Made by a program: the position numbers and the translations under genes
Part shown: one piece after another, positions 23,720 through 31,475 of the stretch
Numbering within the stretch: position 1 is the stretch's first letter
How the letters are laid out: the number at the start of each line of letters is the position of its first letter
NCBI GenBank assembly: GCA_903901225.1
Contig: CAIUQE010000037.1
Span: forward strand, 1 to 39,884
Source of the DNA: Candidatus Omnitrophota bacterium
GTDB lineage: Bacteria > Omnitrophota > Gorgyraeia > Zapsychrales > Fredricksoniimonadaceae
DNA length: 39,884 nt
Reading direction: 5' to 3'
Notes under the pieces: generated by a model
The model's database searches: none
What the model saw: only the letters and a program-made list of their open reading frames with translations
Told to the model about the DNA's origin: nothing

Positions 23720-23772
23720 AGCCACATGCTCCCTGCCTGCCGGCAGGCAGGTACCAACTGAGCTACAGGGGA
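23720..23772 (-). pseudogene. tRNA-Asn 5'-half copy C, interrupted by palindrome
   Basis: The same structure as copy B: tRNA-Asn nt 1-32 (one further base, T33, also matches), with the palindrome inserted between nt 21 and 22 (23732-23751). It is the copy closest to the promoter and probably preserves the original tRNA leader (ATAGATCTATTCCCC). Seventeen bases after it the GIY-YIG start codon follows. Confidence 0.9.
23732..23751. repeat. 20-bp perfect palindrome in copy C
   Basis: The second occurrence of CCTGCCTGCCGGCAGGCAGG, at the identical D-arm position. Both flanks are identical to copy B over the whole tRNA part, so the insertion either predates the duplication or is carried by the element. 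Confidence 0.95.
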
Positions 23773-23832
23773 ATAGATCTATATTTAAAGAACAACCCTC
23801 ACGCTGCAAGGGGTCTCATAAAATGCTTTTGA

Positions 23833-23860
23833 ATTATAACGGTATTCTCAAACTTGTCAA
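23833..23860 (-). promoter_or_regulatory. Consensus promoter of the tRNA-Asn locus
   Basis: Minus strand TTGACA (23860-23855), 16-nt spacer, TATAAT (23838-23833): both hexamers are perfect consensus. The start point would be near 23826, about 55 nt before copy C. No promoter of comparable quality precedes the intact tRNA, so the transcript probably runs through the GIY-YIG gene to the tRNA and its terminator, over about 570 nt. Confidence 0.8.
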
Positions 23861-23945
23861 CAAACAGAAAAGACATCTTCAATTACGCGAATTGTAACTC
23901 ATAGTGCGACAAAAAACGAATTCCACGATCAACTGCCACTTCGTT

Positions 23946-24027
23946 CGTAGGGGCCGACCATGCGAAGTCCCCGGAGGGGATGTCGGCCCCCTGTATCATG
24001 AGGGCGGACACGAGGTCCGCCCCTACG
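23946..24027. repeat. MITE-like hairpin repeat
   Basis: 82 bp bounded by CGTAGGGGC (23946-23954) and GCCCCTACG (24019-24027). Inside are two hairpins: GGGGCCGAC (23950-23958) with GTCGGCCCC (23982-23990), and GGGCGGAC (24002-24009) with GTCCGCCC (24015-24022). A further outer pair, ATAGTGCG (23901-23908) and CGCACTAT (24026-24033), may define a larger 133-bp unit. It lies between the tRNA-Asn promoter and recR in a stretch (23861-24090) that holds no gene. Confidence 0.7.
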
Positions 24028-24090
24028 CACTATTCATATATCAATAAACTTGGTCGACGGGACATGCTGTCCTTATCAGGCAGCTTGACC

Positions 24091-24747
24091 TTAAATATCC
24101 ACCATCGTAGCCGGGGAGACCTGGGGCGCGGGGGTGCGGGTATCCACGACTTCCCTGCGGGCGTTCAGCGACATCGTCAGCGTTGAAATATCGGCGAACT
24201 CGACAGCCCCGCCGGAAGGCAGGCCAATGCCGATCCTGGATATCTTCACGCCATAGGGTTGCAGGGTCTTAATGAGGTGCAACGCCGTCAGCTCCCCTTC
24301 CATATCCGCGTCGGTGGCCAGGACGACTTCCCGTATGGGCTGGGACGCGTCGGTAATGCGGCGGATCAGCTTGGTCAGGTCGACATCATCCGGCCCTCGG
24401 CCCTCAGACAGGGATATGGCACCCAGCAGGATGAAATACTGCCCCTTGTAACTCCCGGTCTTCTCGATGGCAATGGCGTCCTTGGGGCTTTCGACAACGC
24501 AGATGATACTGCCATCGCGCGTGATATCCGTGCAGATCGGGCAGATCTCACCCTCGGTGAAATTATTGCAGATGCGGCAGAAGCGCAGTTTGGAACGCAG
24601 GTCGACGATGCTTTCCGACAAAAGGCGCGCCGAATCCGCCTGCGCGTTAAGCAAATGGAACACGATGCGCTCGGCGCTCCGCCGCCCGATACCCGGAAGC
24701 CGGGTCAGGTGTTCGATCAGATTTTCGATGACACGCGGGTAACTCAT
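24091..24747 (-). CDS. recR: Recombination mediator RecR
   Basis: A 218-aa RecR. Helix-hairpin-helix near residues 11-30 (LTRLPGIGRRSAERI), zinc finger C57-x2-C60-x8-C69-x2-C72, TOPRIM domain with the ESPKD and ATDADMEGE motifs, and a C-terminal Walker-B-like tail. With RecF/RecO it loads RecA at gaps. It is about 18 residues longer than the usual 200, the extra being a C-terminal tail (VDTRTPAPQVSPATMVDI) of unknown role. Its ATG is 3 bp after the dnaX stop, the classical dnaX-recR pairing, and it ends the long operon. Confidence 0.97.
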   Translation of the reverse strand: MSYPRVIENLIEHLTRLPGIGRRSAERIVFHLLNAQADSARLLSESIVDLRSKLRFCRICNNFTEGEICPICTDITRDGSIICVVESPKDAIAIEKTGSYKGQYFILLGAISLSEGRGPDDVDLTKLIRRITDASQPIREVVLATDADMEGELTALHLIKTLQPYGVKISRIGIGLPSGGAVEFADISTLTMSLNARREVVDTRTPAPQVSPATMVDI

Positions 24748-24750
24748 AAA

Positions 24751-26367
24751 TTATGCCGACGGGGTATCATCACTGTGCCACTCGTTGACAAGCTCCCCCT
24801 GGAACTCGTCGAGCGCATCCTCGAGCGCGCCGTTCTTGTCGCGTTCAATAACCTGGACAATGATATATGACAGCGACACCTCGTGCCCCAGGACATTCGA
24901 GAACACCTCGCCGATGATCTTCATGGATTCGACCTCTTCCAGGCAATCCTTATGGTACGAACAGGCCTCGGGGAACGCGATCGTGATCTTGTTGTCAACC
25001 ACAGCCGCCGGGTAACCTTCCAGGAGGCAGGCTCCCAGGTATGGTTTCTTGGCCTGCACCGCGGCGGTCATGCTGTTCCATTGGTGCTTGATCTCTGCCA
25101 GCGTGGAACTGCTGCCCAGCACAGCGGTTGCCGCGGCGTTTGAACTTTGGGCTGATGGCGCCGCGGGACGGATCACCGGCGGCGCGGGAGGAACACTTGA
25201 AACCATTTTGGGCGCAACAATGGACGGCTTTACCGGCACTGGCGCGGGTCTTGAGGGTGATGCTGGCGCCGCCATCTGCACGGAAGCCGAAGCCTGGGGG
25301 CCTTGCAAAAGGATGGTCACTTTGACAAGGGCCAGTTCCAGGGCCAGACGCGGGGCATCGGTCAGGCGTTCCACATCCCGGGCGGATATCAGAATATCCA
25401 TGACCTTGAGTATCTGCTCAAGGGTGACCAGTTTCGACTGCTCAAAAAGCTGTTTGCGGTAAAACACCGGATAATCCACCAACGCCTGGAGTTTTTCGGC
25501 GTCGACCTTGGTGATCATCAGGTGCCTGAAATGTTCGACCATGTCGCGCAAAAGCCGGGCATCGTCCTTCCCCGCCGTGATGATCGACTCGACAACCGTC
25601 ATGGCGGACGCGGGCTCCTTGCGGACAAGCGCGTCGGCGATGTCGAAGATGTATTTGACATCAATGAGCCCCAGCAGCGCGTTGGCGCCGGCAAGGGTAA
25701 CAGGTTCGCCGCTCGACGCCAGCTGGTCAAGTATCCCCAGCGCGTCGCGCATCCCCCCCTGGGCCGCCCGCGCGATAGCAAAGAACGCTTCCTCCTCGAC
25801 CACGAGCTTTTCGGTCTTGCAGATGGCCTTCAGCTGGGCCTTGATCACGTCAATGGAAAGGCGCTTGAAATTGAAATGCTGGCAGCGCGAACGGATCGTC
25901 GTGGGGACCTTGTCGGGGTCCGTGGTCGCGAAAATGAACTTCACGTGGGCCGGGGGCTCTTCAAGGGTCTTGAGCAGGGCGTTGAAGGCCTGGTCCGTGA
26001 GCATGTGGACTTCGTCGATGATATAGAACTTGTAGCCGCCCGACATGGACACGAACATCGCGTTCTCGCGGATCGTCCGGGCCTCGTCAATGCCGCGGTT
26101 GGAGGCGCCGTCGATCTCCATGATATCCAGGTCGGACCCGTTGAATTCCATGAGGCCGGGGGTCTGGGGCTTTGCCTTGTTGATCTCCTTGGCAAGGATG
26201 CGGGCGCACGTGGTCTTCCCGACGCCGCGGGGGCCGCTGAAAAGGAAAGCGTGGCCCACCTTGTTGGCGGTGATGGCGCTTTTAAGGGAGCTGGTCACAT
26301 GTTCCTGACCAACAACCTCGTCGAATGTGGTGGGCCGGTATTTCCGTGCCAGGACAAGATACGCCAT
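24751..26367 (-). CDS. dnaX: DNA polymerase III subunit gamma/tau, lacking the zinc cysteines
   Basis: A 538-aa clamp-loader ATPase. It begins MAYLVLARKYRPTTFDEVVGQ, with Walker A GPRGVGKTT (residues 45-53), Walker B IIDEVHMLT, sensor region FIFATTDPDKVPTTIRSRCQHF and a lid domain. The C-terminal part has an Ala/Pro-rich linker, then a tau-like domain ending ...ALDEFQGELVNEW. The four-cysteine zinc module normally found after residue 60 (C-x8-C-x2-C-x2-C) is absent; the sequence there reads EINKAKPQTPGLMEFNGSDL. I chose ATG 26367 because AGGAG lies 9-10 nt upstream; a GTG at 26376 would be too close to that site. I saw no slippery A-run that would make a short gamma form. Confidence 0.95.
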   Translation of the reverse strand: MAYLVLARKYRPTTFDEVVGQEHVTSSLKSAITANKVGHAFLFSGPRGVGKTTCARILAKEINKAKPQTPGLMEFNGSDLDIMEIDGASNRGIDEARTIRENAMFVSMSGGYKFYIIDEVHMLTDQAFNALLKTLEEPPAHVKFIFATTDPDKVPTTIRSRCQHFNFKRLSIDVIKAQLKAICKTEKLVVEEEAFFAIARAAQGGMRDALGILDQLASSGEPVTLAGANALLGLIDVKYIFDIADALVRKEPASAMTVVESIITAGKDDARLLRDMVEHFRHLMITKVDAEKLQALVDYPVFYRKQLFEQSKLVTLEQILKVMDILISARDVERLTDAPRLALELALVKVTILLQGPQASASVQMAAPASPSRPAPVPVKPSIVAPKMVSSVPPAPPVIRPAAPSAQSSNAAATAVLGSSSTLAEIKHQWNSMTAAVQAKKPYLGACLLEGYPAAVVDNKITIAFPEACSYHKDCLEEVESMKIIGEVFSNVLGHEVSLSYIIVQVIERDKNGALEDALDEFQGELVNEWHSDDTPSA

Positions 26368-26418
26368 AAATTTCACTCCTGGTCTTATTTTCGTTAGACG
26401 CGGCCCTTTTACAAGGGA

Positions 26419-28554
26419 TTATTTTAATTTCATGGTCAAAGCGATGCGCTGACGCTGCAGGTCAATTTCCCTGACCTTGACGGTCACCTTTTGGTGAAGC
26501 TTGACCACATCTGAAGGGTGACGGACGAATTTTTCGGACATCTGGCTGATATGGACCAGGCCGTCATGGTGGACGCCGATGTCGACAAAACAGCCGAAAT
26601 CGATGATGTTGGTGACAACACCGGGCAGGACCATATCGATCTGAAGGTCGTTGATGGTATTCACCCCGTCCTTGAAATGGACGAATTCAAACTGCGCCCG
26701 CGGGTCTCTCCCCGGCCTGTCCAGTTCGTTCATGATATCGCGCAACGTGGGCATGCCGACGGCCGGCGTGATGTATTTTTTCAAGTCGATCCGCTGGCGT
26801 GTTTTTTCATTGGAAACCAGCTCGCGGAGAGAAACCCCGATATCCGATGCCATTTTTTCGACAATGGGATAACTTTCCGGATGCACCGCGCTGGCGTCAA
26901 GCGGGTTTTCGGCGTTCATCACGCGCATGAACCCGGCCGCCTGCTCGAAGGCTTTTACATTGAACCTGGGGATGTTGGCGATGTCGCTGCGGCTCTTGAA
27001 AGCCCCCTGTTTATTGCGGCAATCGACGATCCCCTGCGCCAGGGCCGGCCCCACGCCCGAAACATAGGTCAAAAGTTCACGGCTCGCGGTATTGATGTCC
27101 ACGCCTACCAGGTTGACACAGCTGATGGTCACGTCATCAAGGGCATGGTTAAGGCGGGACTGGTCCACGTCGTGCTGGTACTGCCCGACACCGATATTCT
27201 TCGGGTCCAGCTTTACAAGTTCAGCCAAAGGGTCCTGCAGGCGCCGCCCGATGGAAACAGCCCCGCGCACCGACACGTCAAGGTCCGGGAACTCGGCCCG
27301 GGCGACATCCGACGCGGAATAATAGGACGCGCCACTTTCGCTGACCATGACGACCTTCACATCGTTAAGGCCCAGCGAACGCAGGAAGCCGTCCGTTTCG
27401 CGGGAGGCCGTCCCGTTACCAACGGCAATGACCTCGATCTTGTGTTTCTTGACGAGAAATTTGACGGTCTCCCCCGCTTCGCGCGAGCGGGTCTCGCTTT
27501 GCTGAAGGAAGATCGTCTGGTATTCCAGGAGTTTTCCCTGCGGGTCCAGGCAAACAAGCTTGCACCCTGTCCGCAGGCCCGGGTCGACCGCCATGACCAT
27601 GCGCGGGCCCAGCGGCGCGGCCATCAAAAGCTGTTTGAGATTCGTGGCGAACGTCCTGATCGCCTCGGCATCGGCTTTTTCTTTGGTCAGCAACCGGACT
27701 TCGTTCTCCAAAGAAGGCGCCATCAGGCGTTTATAAGCATCCTCAACGGCCAGGCCCACCTGGTCCATGGAACGCCCCGTGCCGGGTTTAATGAACATGG
27801 CTTTGAGCAGCGTCAGCGCATCGTCGTCAGCAACAGTTATGCGCAGGAGCAGGAAGCCTTCCTTTTCACCGCGGCGCGCCGCAAGCACGCGATGCGAAGG
27901 CGCCGTTGCGACAGACTCTTCCCAGGCGAAATAATCCTTGAATTTAGACCCCTCTTCTTCCTTCCCCTTGATGGCCCTTGCGCGAAAAACGCCGCTTTTC
28001 AGGAAAAGGTCCCTGACCCGCGCGCGGGCTTCGGCGGTCTCGTTGACCCATTCGGCAATAATATCCCTGGCTCCCAAAAGGACCAGATCGACGCTGGTGA
28101 GTTCCTTGTCCTTATCAATGAATTTGGCGGCTTCTGTGGCAGGACTGAACGCGGGGTCCTGTTTGTAGATCTCAACGGCCAGCGGTTCCAGGCCATTTTC
28201 TTTGGCGATCATCCCGCGCGTGCGGCGCTTGGGCTTGTAAGGAAGATAAAGGTCCTCAAGCTCGGCCATTGTTTCAGCCTTGCCGATGCCGGCACCGAGT
28301 TCCGGGGTAAGTTTCCCCTGGCTTTTGATACTGTCAAGGATGACCGCCCGCCGCTTGTCGAGCTCTTCAAGCTGTTTAACGCGGTCGCGGATGGCCGTGA
28401 TCGCCACCTCGTCTAGCGTGCCGGTGGCTTCTTTCCGGTAGCGGGCAATGAAAGGGATGGTTGAGCCTTCTTCAAGAAGGCCAACGACAGTTTCGACCTG
28501 CTGGGGCTTCAGATGAAGTTCATCTGAAGTTTTCTTGATATGGGATGATTGCAT
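26419..28554 (-). CDS. tex: Tex-family RNA-binding transcription accessory protein
   Basis: A 711-aa Tex protein. N-terminal helical region (STIPFIARYRKEATGTLDE), YqgF/RNase H-like domain around residues 320-450 (VMAVDPGLRTGCKLVCLD), helix-hairpin-helix repeats (YVSGVGPALAQGIVDCRNKQGAF) and a C-terminal S1 domain (GVVTNIIDFGCFVDIGVHHDGLVHISQMS). It contacts RNA and transcription complexes; knowledge of its role is limited. It lies 9 bp after a small exported-protein gene and 51 bp before dnaX. A strong palindrome lies in codons 9-16 (see findings). Confidence 0.95.
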   Translation of the reverse strand: MQSSHIKKTSDELHLKPQQVETVVGLLEEGSTIPFIARYRKEATGTLDEVAITAIRDRVKQLEELDKRRAVILDSIKSQGKLTPELGAGIGKAETMAELEDLYLPYKPKRRTRGMIAKENGLEPLAVEIYKQDPAFSPATEAAKFIDKDKELTSVDLVLLGARDIIAEWVNETAEARARVRDLFLKSGVFRARAIKGKEEEGSKFKDYFAWEESVATAPSHRVLAARRGEKEGFLLLRITVADDDALTLLKAMFIKPGTGRSMDQVGLAVEDAYKRLMAPSLENEVRLLTKEKADAEAIRTFATNLKQLLMAAPLGPRMVMAVDPGLRTGCKLVCLDPQGKLLEYQTIFLQQSETRSREAGETVKFLVKKHKIEVIAVGNGTASRETDGFLRSLGLNDVKVVMVSESGASYYSASDVARAEFPDLDVSVRGAVSIGRRLQDPLAELVKLDPKNIGVGQYQHDVDQSRLNHALDDVTISCVNLVGVDINTASRELLTYVSGVGPALAQGIVDCRNKQGAFKSRSDIANIPRFNVKAFEQAAGFMRVMNAENPLDASAVHPESYPIVEKMASDIGVSLRELVSNEKTRQRIDLKKYITPAVGMPTLRDIMNELDRPGRDPRAQFEFVHFKDGVNTINDLQIDMVLPGVVTNIIDFGCFVDIGVHHDGLVHISQMSEKFVRHPSDVVKLHQKVTVKVREIDLQRQRIALTMKLK
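28507..28529 (-). repeat. Palindrome inside the start of tex
   Basis: CTTCAGATGAA (28507-28517) and TTCATCTGAAG (28519-28529) are perfect 11-bp arms around one base, located 25-47 nt after the tex ATG within coding sequence. In mRNA this would fold as a 9-bp stem with a 5-nt loop close to the ribosome-binding region; in DNA it could be a protein site. Confidence 0.7.
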
Positions 28555-28563
28555 GAAGAAAGC

Positions 28564-28800
28564 TTACAAGCTTTGGGCGTTCATGGTCTGGTTGGCTGGT
28601 GCTTCTACTCCGGCATTGAAATGACGCTCGATGGCCGCGTCATAGCTGGTATTTCCCTGAATGACATTAGCGTGGTGTTCTGCTACCCGGTCCATGGCCC
28701 CGGTGATCACGTCACTTTTATCATTATAGATCTGGCCTATGGCATAGGACGCCGAAAGGAACCCTCCGAAGAACATGACCAGCGTGAGAAATTTTTTCAT
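28564..28800 (-). CDS. Small exported protein
   Basis: A 78-aa protein with an N-terminal signal sequence (MKKFLTLVMFFGGFLSASYA, cleavage likely after SYA) and a short polar mature part rich in Ala and Asn (for example DRVAEHHANVIQ). I know no family. A strong ribosome site (GGAGG about 7 nt upstream) and its tight position between valS (32 bp) and tex (9 bp) argue that it is real and co-transcribed. No cysteine or lipobox is present, so it is probably a secreted or periplasmic soluble peptide. Confidence 0.75.
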   Translation of the reverse strand: MKKFLTLVMFFGGFLSASYAIGQIYNDKSDVITGAMDRVAEHHANVIQGNTSYDAAIERHFNAGVEAPANQTMNAQSL

Positions 28801-28832
28801 GATAAACCCTCCGTTTATGCGGCCTTGCGGGA

Positions 28833-31469
28833 TCAGATGAGGCAGCTGATCGTCCGCTTCAGGTCGTCGATCTTGACCTTCAATTCAGCGGCGCGCTGCC
28901 GTTCCTTGTCGATGACTTCCGGCGGGGCTTTTTGGACAAAAGACTCGCTGGACAGGCGGCCCTCGATGGACATCGCCGCTTTTTCTGTCTGGGCTATTTC
29001 GGCCAGGATACGCGTTTTTTCTTTGGCAACATCGACCAGGCCTCCCAGCGGGATAAAGAATTGCAGGTCTCCCGCGACACCCGCGGCGGAATCTTTGACC
29101 GCTGGCGACGAGGTTTCGTAACGTATCGCCGAGACGCGCACAAGTTTGCGGACAACATCTTCCTGGTGCCTCACCCGCGCGAGGGCTTCCGGTGAGCCGT
29201 TAAGGACACACTCGAGCGTGTCCGCGGGTTTGATGTTCCACTGGGCGCGGATATTGCGGATGACCGTCACAAGGTTCACGACGGCCTGGATATCTTTCTC
29301 CGCGGCGGTATTGAGGTATTTTTCCTCAACAACAGGCCAGGCTTCAAGCGTCAGGAAAATCTCGGCGTCATGGAGATAAATATACAGCTCTTCGGTAACG
29401 AACGGGATGAACGGATGCAGCATCTTGAGCGTATTGCTAAGTACCAGCCAGGCTGTTTTCTGGGTATTCACGTCGGACAGGCGGCTTTTGGCCATCTCCA
29501 GGTACCAGTCGCAATACGTGCCCCAGAAGAACTCATAGAGGCTGTTCTCCGCCTCGGAATAACGGAATTGGTCGATGGCTTCCGTCACATCCTTCAACGC
29601 GGCCTGGTAGCGCGAAATGATCCATCGCGACGCCGGGTCCAGCGCCGCGTGGTCAATGTCATCAAAACCTTTGACCCGGGCGGCGGGCGTGATGTTCATC
29701 ATCACAAAACGCGACGCGTTCCAGAGCTTGTTCGCGAAATTCCGGCCGGTCTCGAACTTTTCTTTTGAAATGAAAATGTCCTGCCCGGAATTGAGGATCA
29801 TGCTGAAACGCAGGGCGTCGGCCCCGAATTCCTTGATGATCTCCAAAGGGTCAATGGCATTGCCCAGGGATTTGGACATCTTGCGGCCCTTGGCGTCACG
29901 GACCGTGCCGTGCAGGATGACGTCCTGGAACGGCACCTCGTCCATGAACTCGATCCCGGCCATGACCATGCGCGCGACCCAGAAGAAAATGATCTCCGGC
30001 GCGGTAAAGAGTGCGGCAGTTGGATAAAAATATTTCAGGTCTTTGTTCTCCTGCGGCCAGCCAAGGGTGGCGAACGGCCATAACCAGGATGAGAACCAGG
30101 TGTCCAGCACATCAGGGTCCTGGGTCAGCGTGACATCCTTGCCGTGCCTGGCTTTGGCCTGGGCCAGCGCTTCGGCCTCGGTCTTTGCCACAAAATGGCC
30201 GCCATGGCTGTCATACCAGACAGGGATCCTGTGCCCCCACCATATCTGGCGGGAAATGCACCAGTCGCGGATGTCGACGAGCCAATTCTCGTATACCTTC
30301 TCCCAGCGCTTGGGCTGGATGCGGGGCTTGCCGCTACGGAAAGCCTCGAGCGCCTTGTCGGCCATGGGCTTCATTTTGACGAACCACTGCTTGGACAGAT
30401 ACGGTTCAACAATGGTCTCGCACCTGTAGCAGCGGCGCACCGCGTGCGCGTGCGACTCGATCTTGACCAGAAGGCCCAGTTCATCAAGGGCTTTGACAAC
30501 CCGCTTGCGGGCCTCAAAACGGTCAAGCCCCTCGAAAGGCCCGGCATTACCGTTCATCACACCGTTGGGATGCATGATGTTCACGAAATCCAGGTTGTGC
30601 CGCCGCCCCATCGCGAAATCGTTGGGGTCATGCGCGGGCGTGACCTTGACAGCGCCCGACCCGAAAGCCCTGTCGACAAAATCGTCAGCGATGATGGTGA
30701 TCTCCCGGCCGATCAGCGGCAGGACAATGGCCTGGCCCACAAGCCCGACATAACGCTCATCCTGGGGATTGACCGCGACGGCCGTATCGCCAAGCATGGT
30801 CTCGGGGCGCGTGGTGGCCACAATGACGAACTGGTTGGGATCATGCTTGAGCGGATATTTGATATGCCACAGCTGGCCGTTGGAATCCTTGTGCTCCGCT
30901 TCCTCGTCGGCCAGCGCGGTCTGGCAGCGCGGGCACCAGTTGATAATATAGGAGCCCTGGTAAATGAGGCCTCGCTCGTAAAGTTTGACGAAAACATCTC
31001 TCACCGCGGCGGAATACCCCTCGTCCATGGTGAAGCGCGTGCGGTCCCAGTCGCAGGAACTGCCAAGCTTATGGAGCTGGTCGATGATGGTGTCACCGTG
31101 ATGGCGCTTCCAGTCCCACAGGCGTTCCATGAACTTGTCGCGGCCCAGCGCTTCGCGCGTGAGATTTTCTTTGGCCAGTTGTTTCTCGACGACATTTTGG
31201 GTGGCGATCCCGGCGTGGTCGGTGCCCGGCATCCACAGCGCGTCGAACCCCTGCATGCGCTTGTAACGGACATAAATATCCTGCAGGGTGTTGTTGAGCG
31301 CGTGGCCCATGTGCAGGACGCCCGTCACGTTGGGCGGCGGGATAACGACAGTGCAAGGCCCCATGGAAGAATGGCCCGCGCGGGCATGGAATGGCTTCTT
31401 TTCGTCCCAAAGCCTGAGGCGTTTTTCTTCAATATCAGAGGGTATGTAACGCGACGGGATCTCGGTCAT
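28833..31469 (-). CDS. valS: Valyl-tRNA synthetase
   Basis: An 878-aa class I synthetase. HMGH lies at residues 53-56 (PPNVTGVLHMGH), an editing CP1 domain occupies about 185-330 (WHIKYPL ... TTRPETMLGDTAVAVNP), KMSKS is near 530 (GRKMSKSLGNAIDP), followed by the anticodon-binding domain. The C-terminal coiled-coil arm characteristic of ValRS is present (KEKTRILAEIAQTEKAAMSIEGRL ... KERQRAAELKVKIDDL). The length is normal. It starts 6 bp after the citramalate synthase gene. Confidence 0.98.
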   Translation of the reverse strand: MTEIPSRYIPSDIEEKRLRLWDEKKPFHARAGHSSMGPCTVVIPPPNVTGVLHMGHALNNTLQDIYVRYKRMQGFDALWMPGTDHAGIATQNVVEKQLAKENLTREALGRDKFMERLWDWKRHHGDTIIDQLHKLGSSCDWDRTRFTMDEGYSAAVRDVFVKLYERGLIYQGSYIINWCPRCQTALADEEAEHKDSNGQLWHIKYPLKHDPNQFVIVATTRPETMLGDTAVAVNPQDERYVGLVGQAIVLPLIGREITIIADDFVDRAFGSGAVKVTPAHDPNDFAMGRRHNLDFVNIMHPNGVMNGNAGPFEGLDRFEARKRVVKALDELGLLVKIESHAHAVRRCYRCETIVEPYLSKQWFVKMKPMADKALEAFRSGKPRIQPKRWEKVYENWLVDIRDWCISRQIWWGHRIPVWYDSHGGHFVAKTEAEALAQAKARHGKDVTLTQDPDVLDTWFSSWLWPFATLGWPQENKDLKYFYPTAALFTAPEIIFFWVARMVMAGIEFMDEVPFQDVILHGTVRDAKGRKMSKSLGNAIDPLEIIKEFGADALRFSMILNSGQDIFISKEKFETGRNFANKLWNASRFVMMNITPAARVKGFDDIDHAALDPASRWIISRYQAALKDVTEAIDQFRYSEAENSLYEFFWGTYCDWYLEMAKSRLSDVNTQKTAWLVLSNTLKMLHPFIPFVTEELYIYLHDAEIFLTLEAWPVVEEKYLNTAAEKDIQAVVNLVTVIRNIRAQWNIKPADTLECVLNGSPEALARVRHQEDVVRKLVRVSAIRYETSSPAVKDSAAGVAGDLQFFIPLGGLVDVAKEKTRILAEIAQTEKAAMSIEGRLSSESFVQKAPPEVIDKERQRAAELKVKIDDLKRTISCLI

Positions 31470-31475
31470 GGAGGA

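Larger units (their letters stand above)
23369..23772 (-). mobile_element. Candidate tRNA-Asn-associated GIY-YIG element
   Basis: Minus-strand order: 5'-half tRNA-Asn with inserted palindrome (23772-23720), GIY-YIG gene (23702-23460), second 5'-half copy with the same palindrome (23469-23418), decayed GIY-YIG end (23416-23369), intact tRNA-Asn. Both half copies end at the first nucleotides of the anticodon loop. The unit has been duplicated or inserted twice at the same target. See the findings for the interpretation. Confidence 0.6.

Noticed and set aside
23429..23751. CRISPR array from the repeated palindrome units
   Set aside because: Only two copies, about 300 bp apart, with a gene between them; no regular spacers and no cas genes.
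23418..23772. The two broken tRNA-Asn copies as functional tRNAs
   Set aside because: Both lack the anticodon loop beyond its first base(s) and the entire 3' half, and the D-arm is interrupted by 20 bp.
26518..28416. Long plus-strand ORF (over 600 codons) opposite tex
   Set aside because: Antisense shadow of a GC-rich real gene; no ribosome site, no domain, and the opposite frame is a clear Tex protein.
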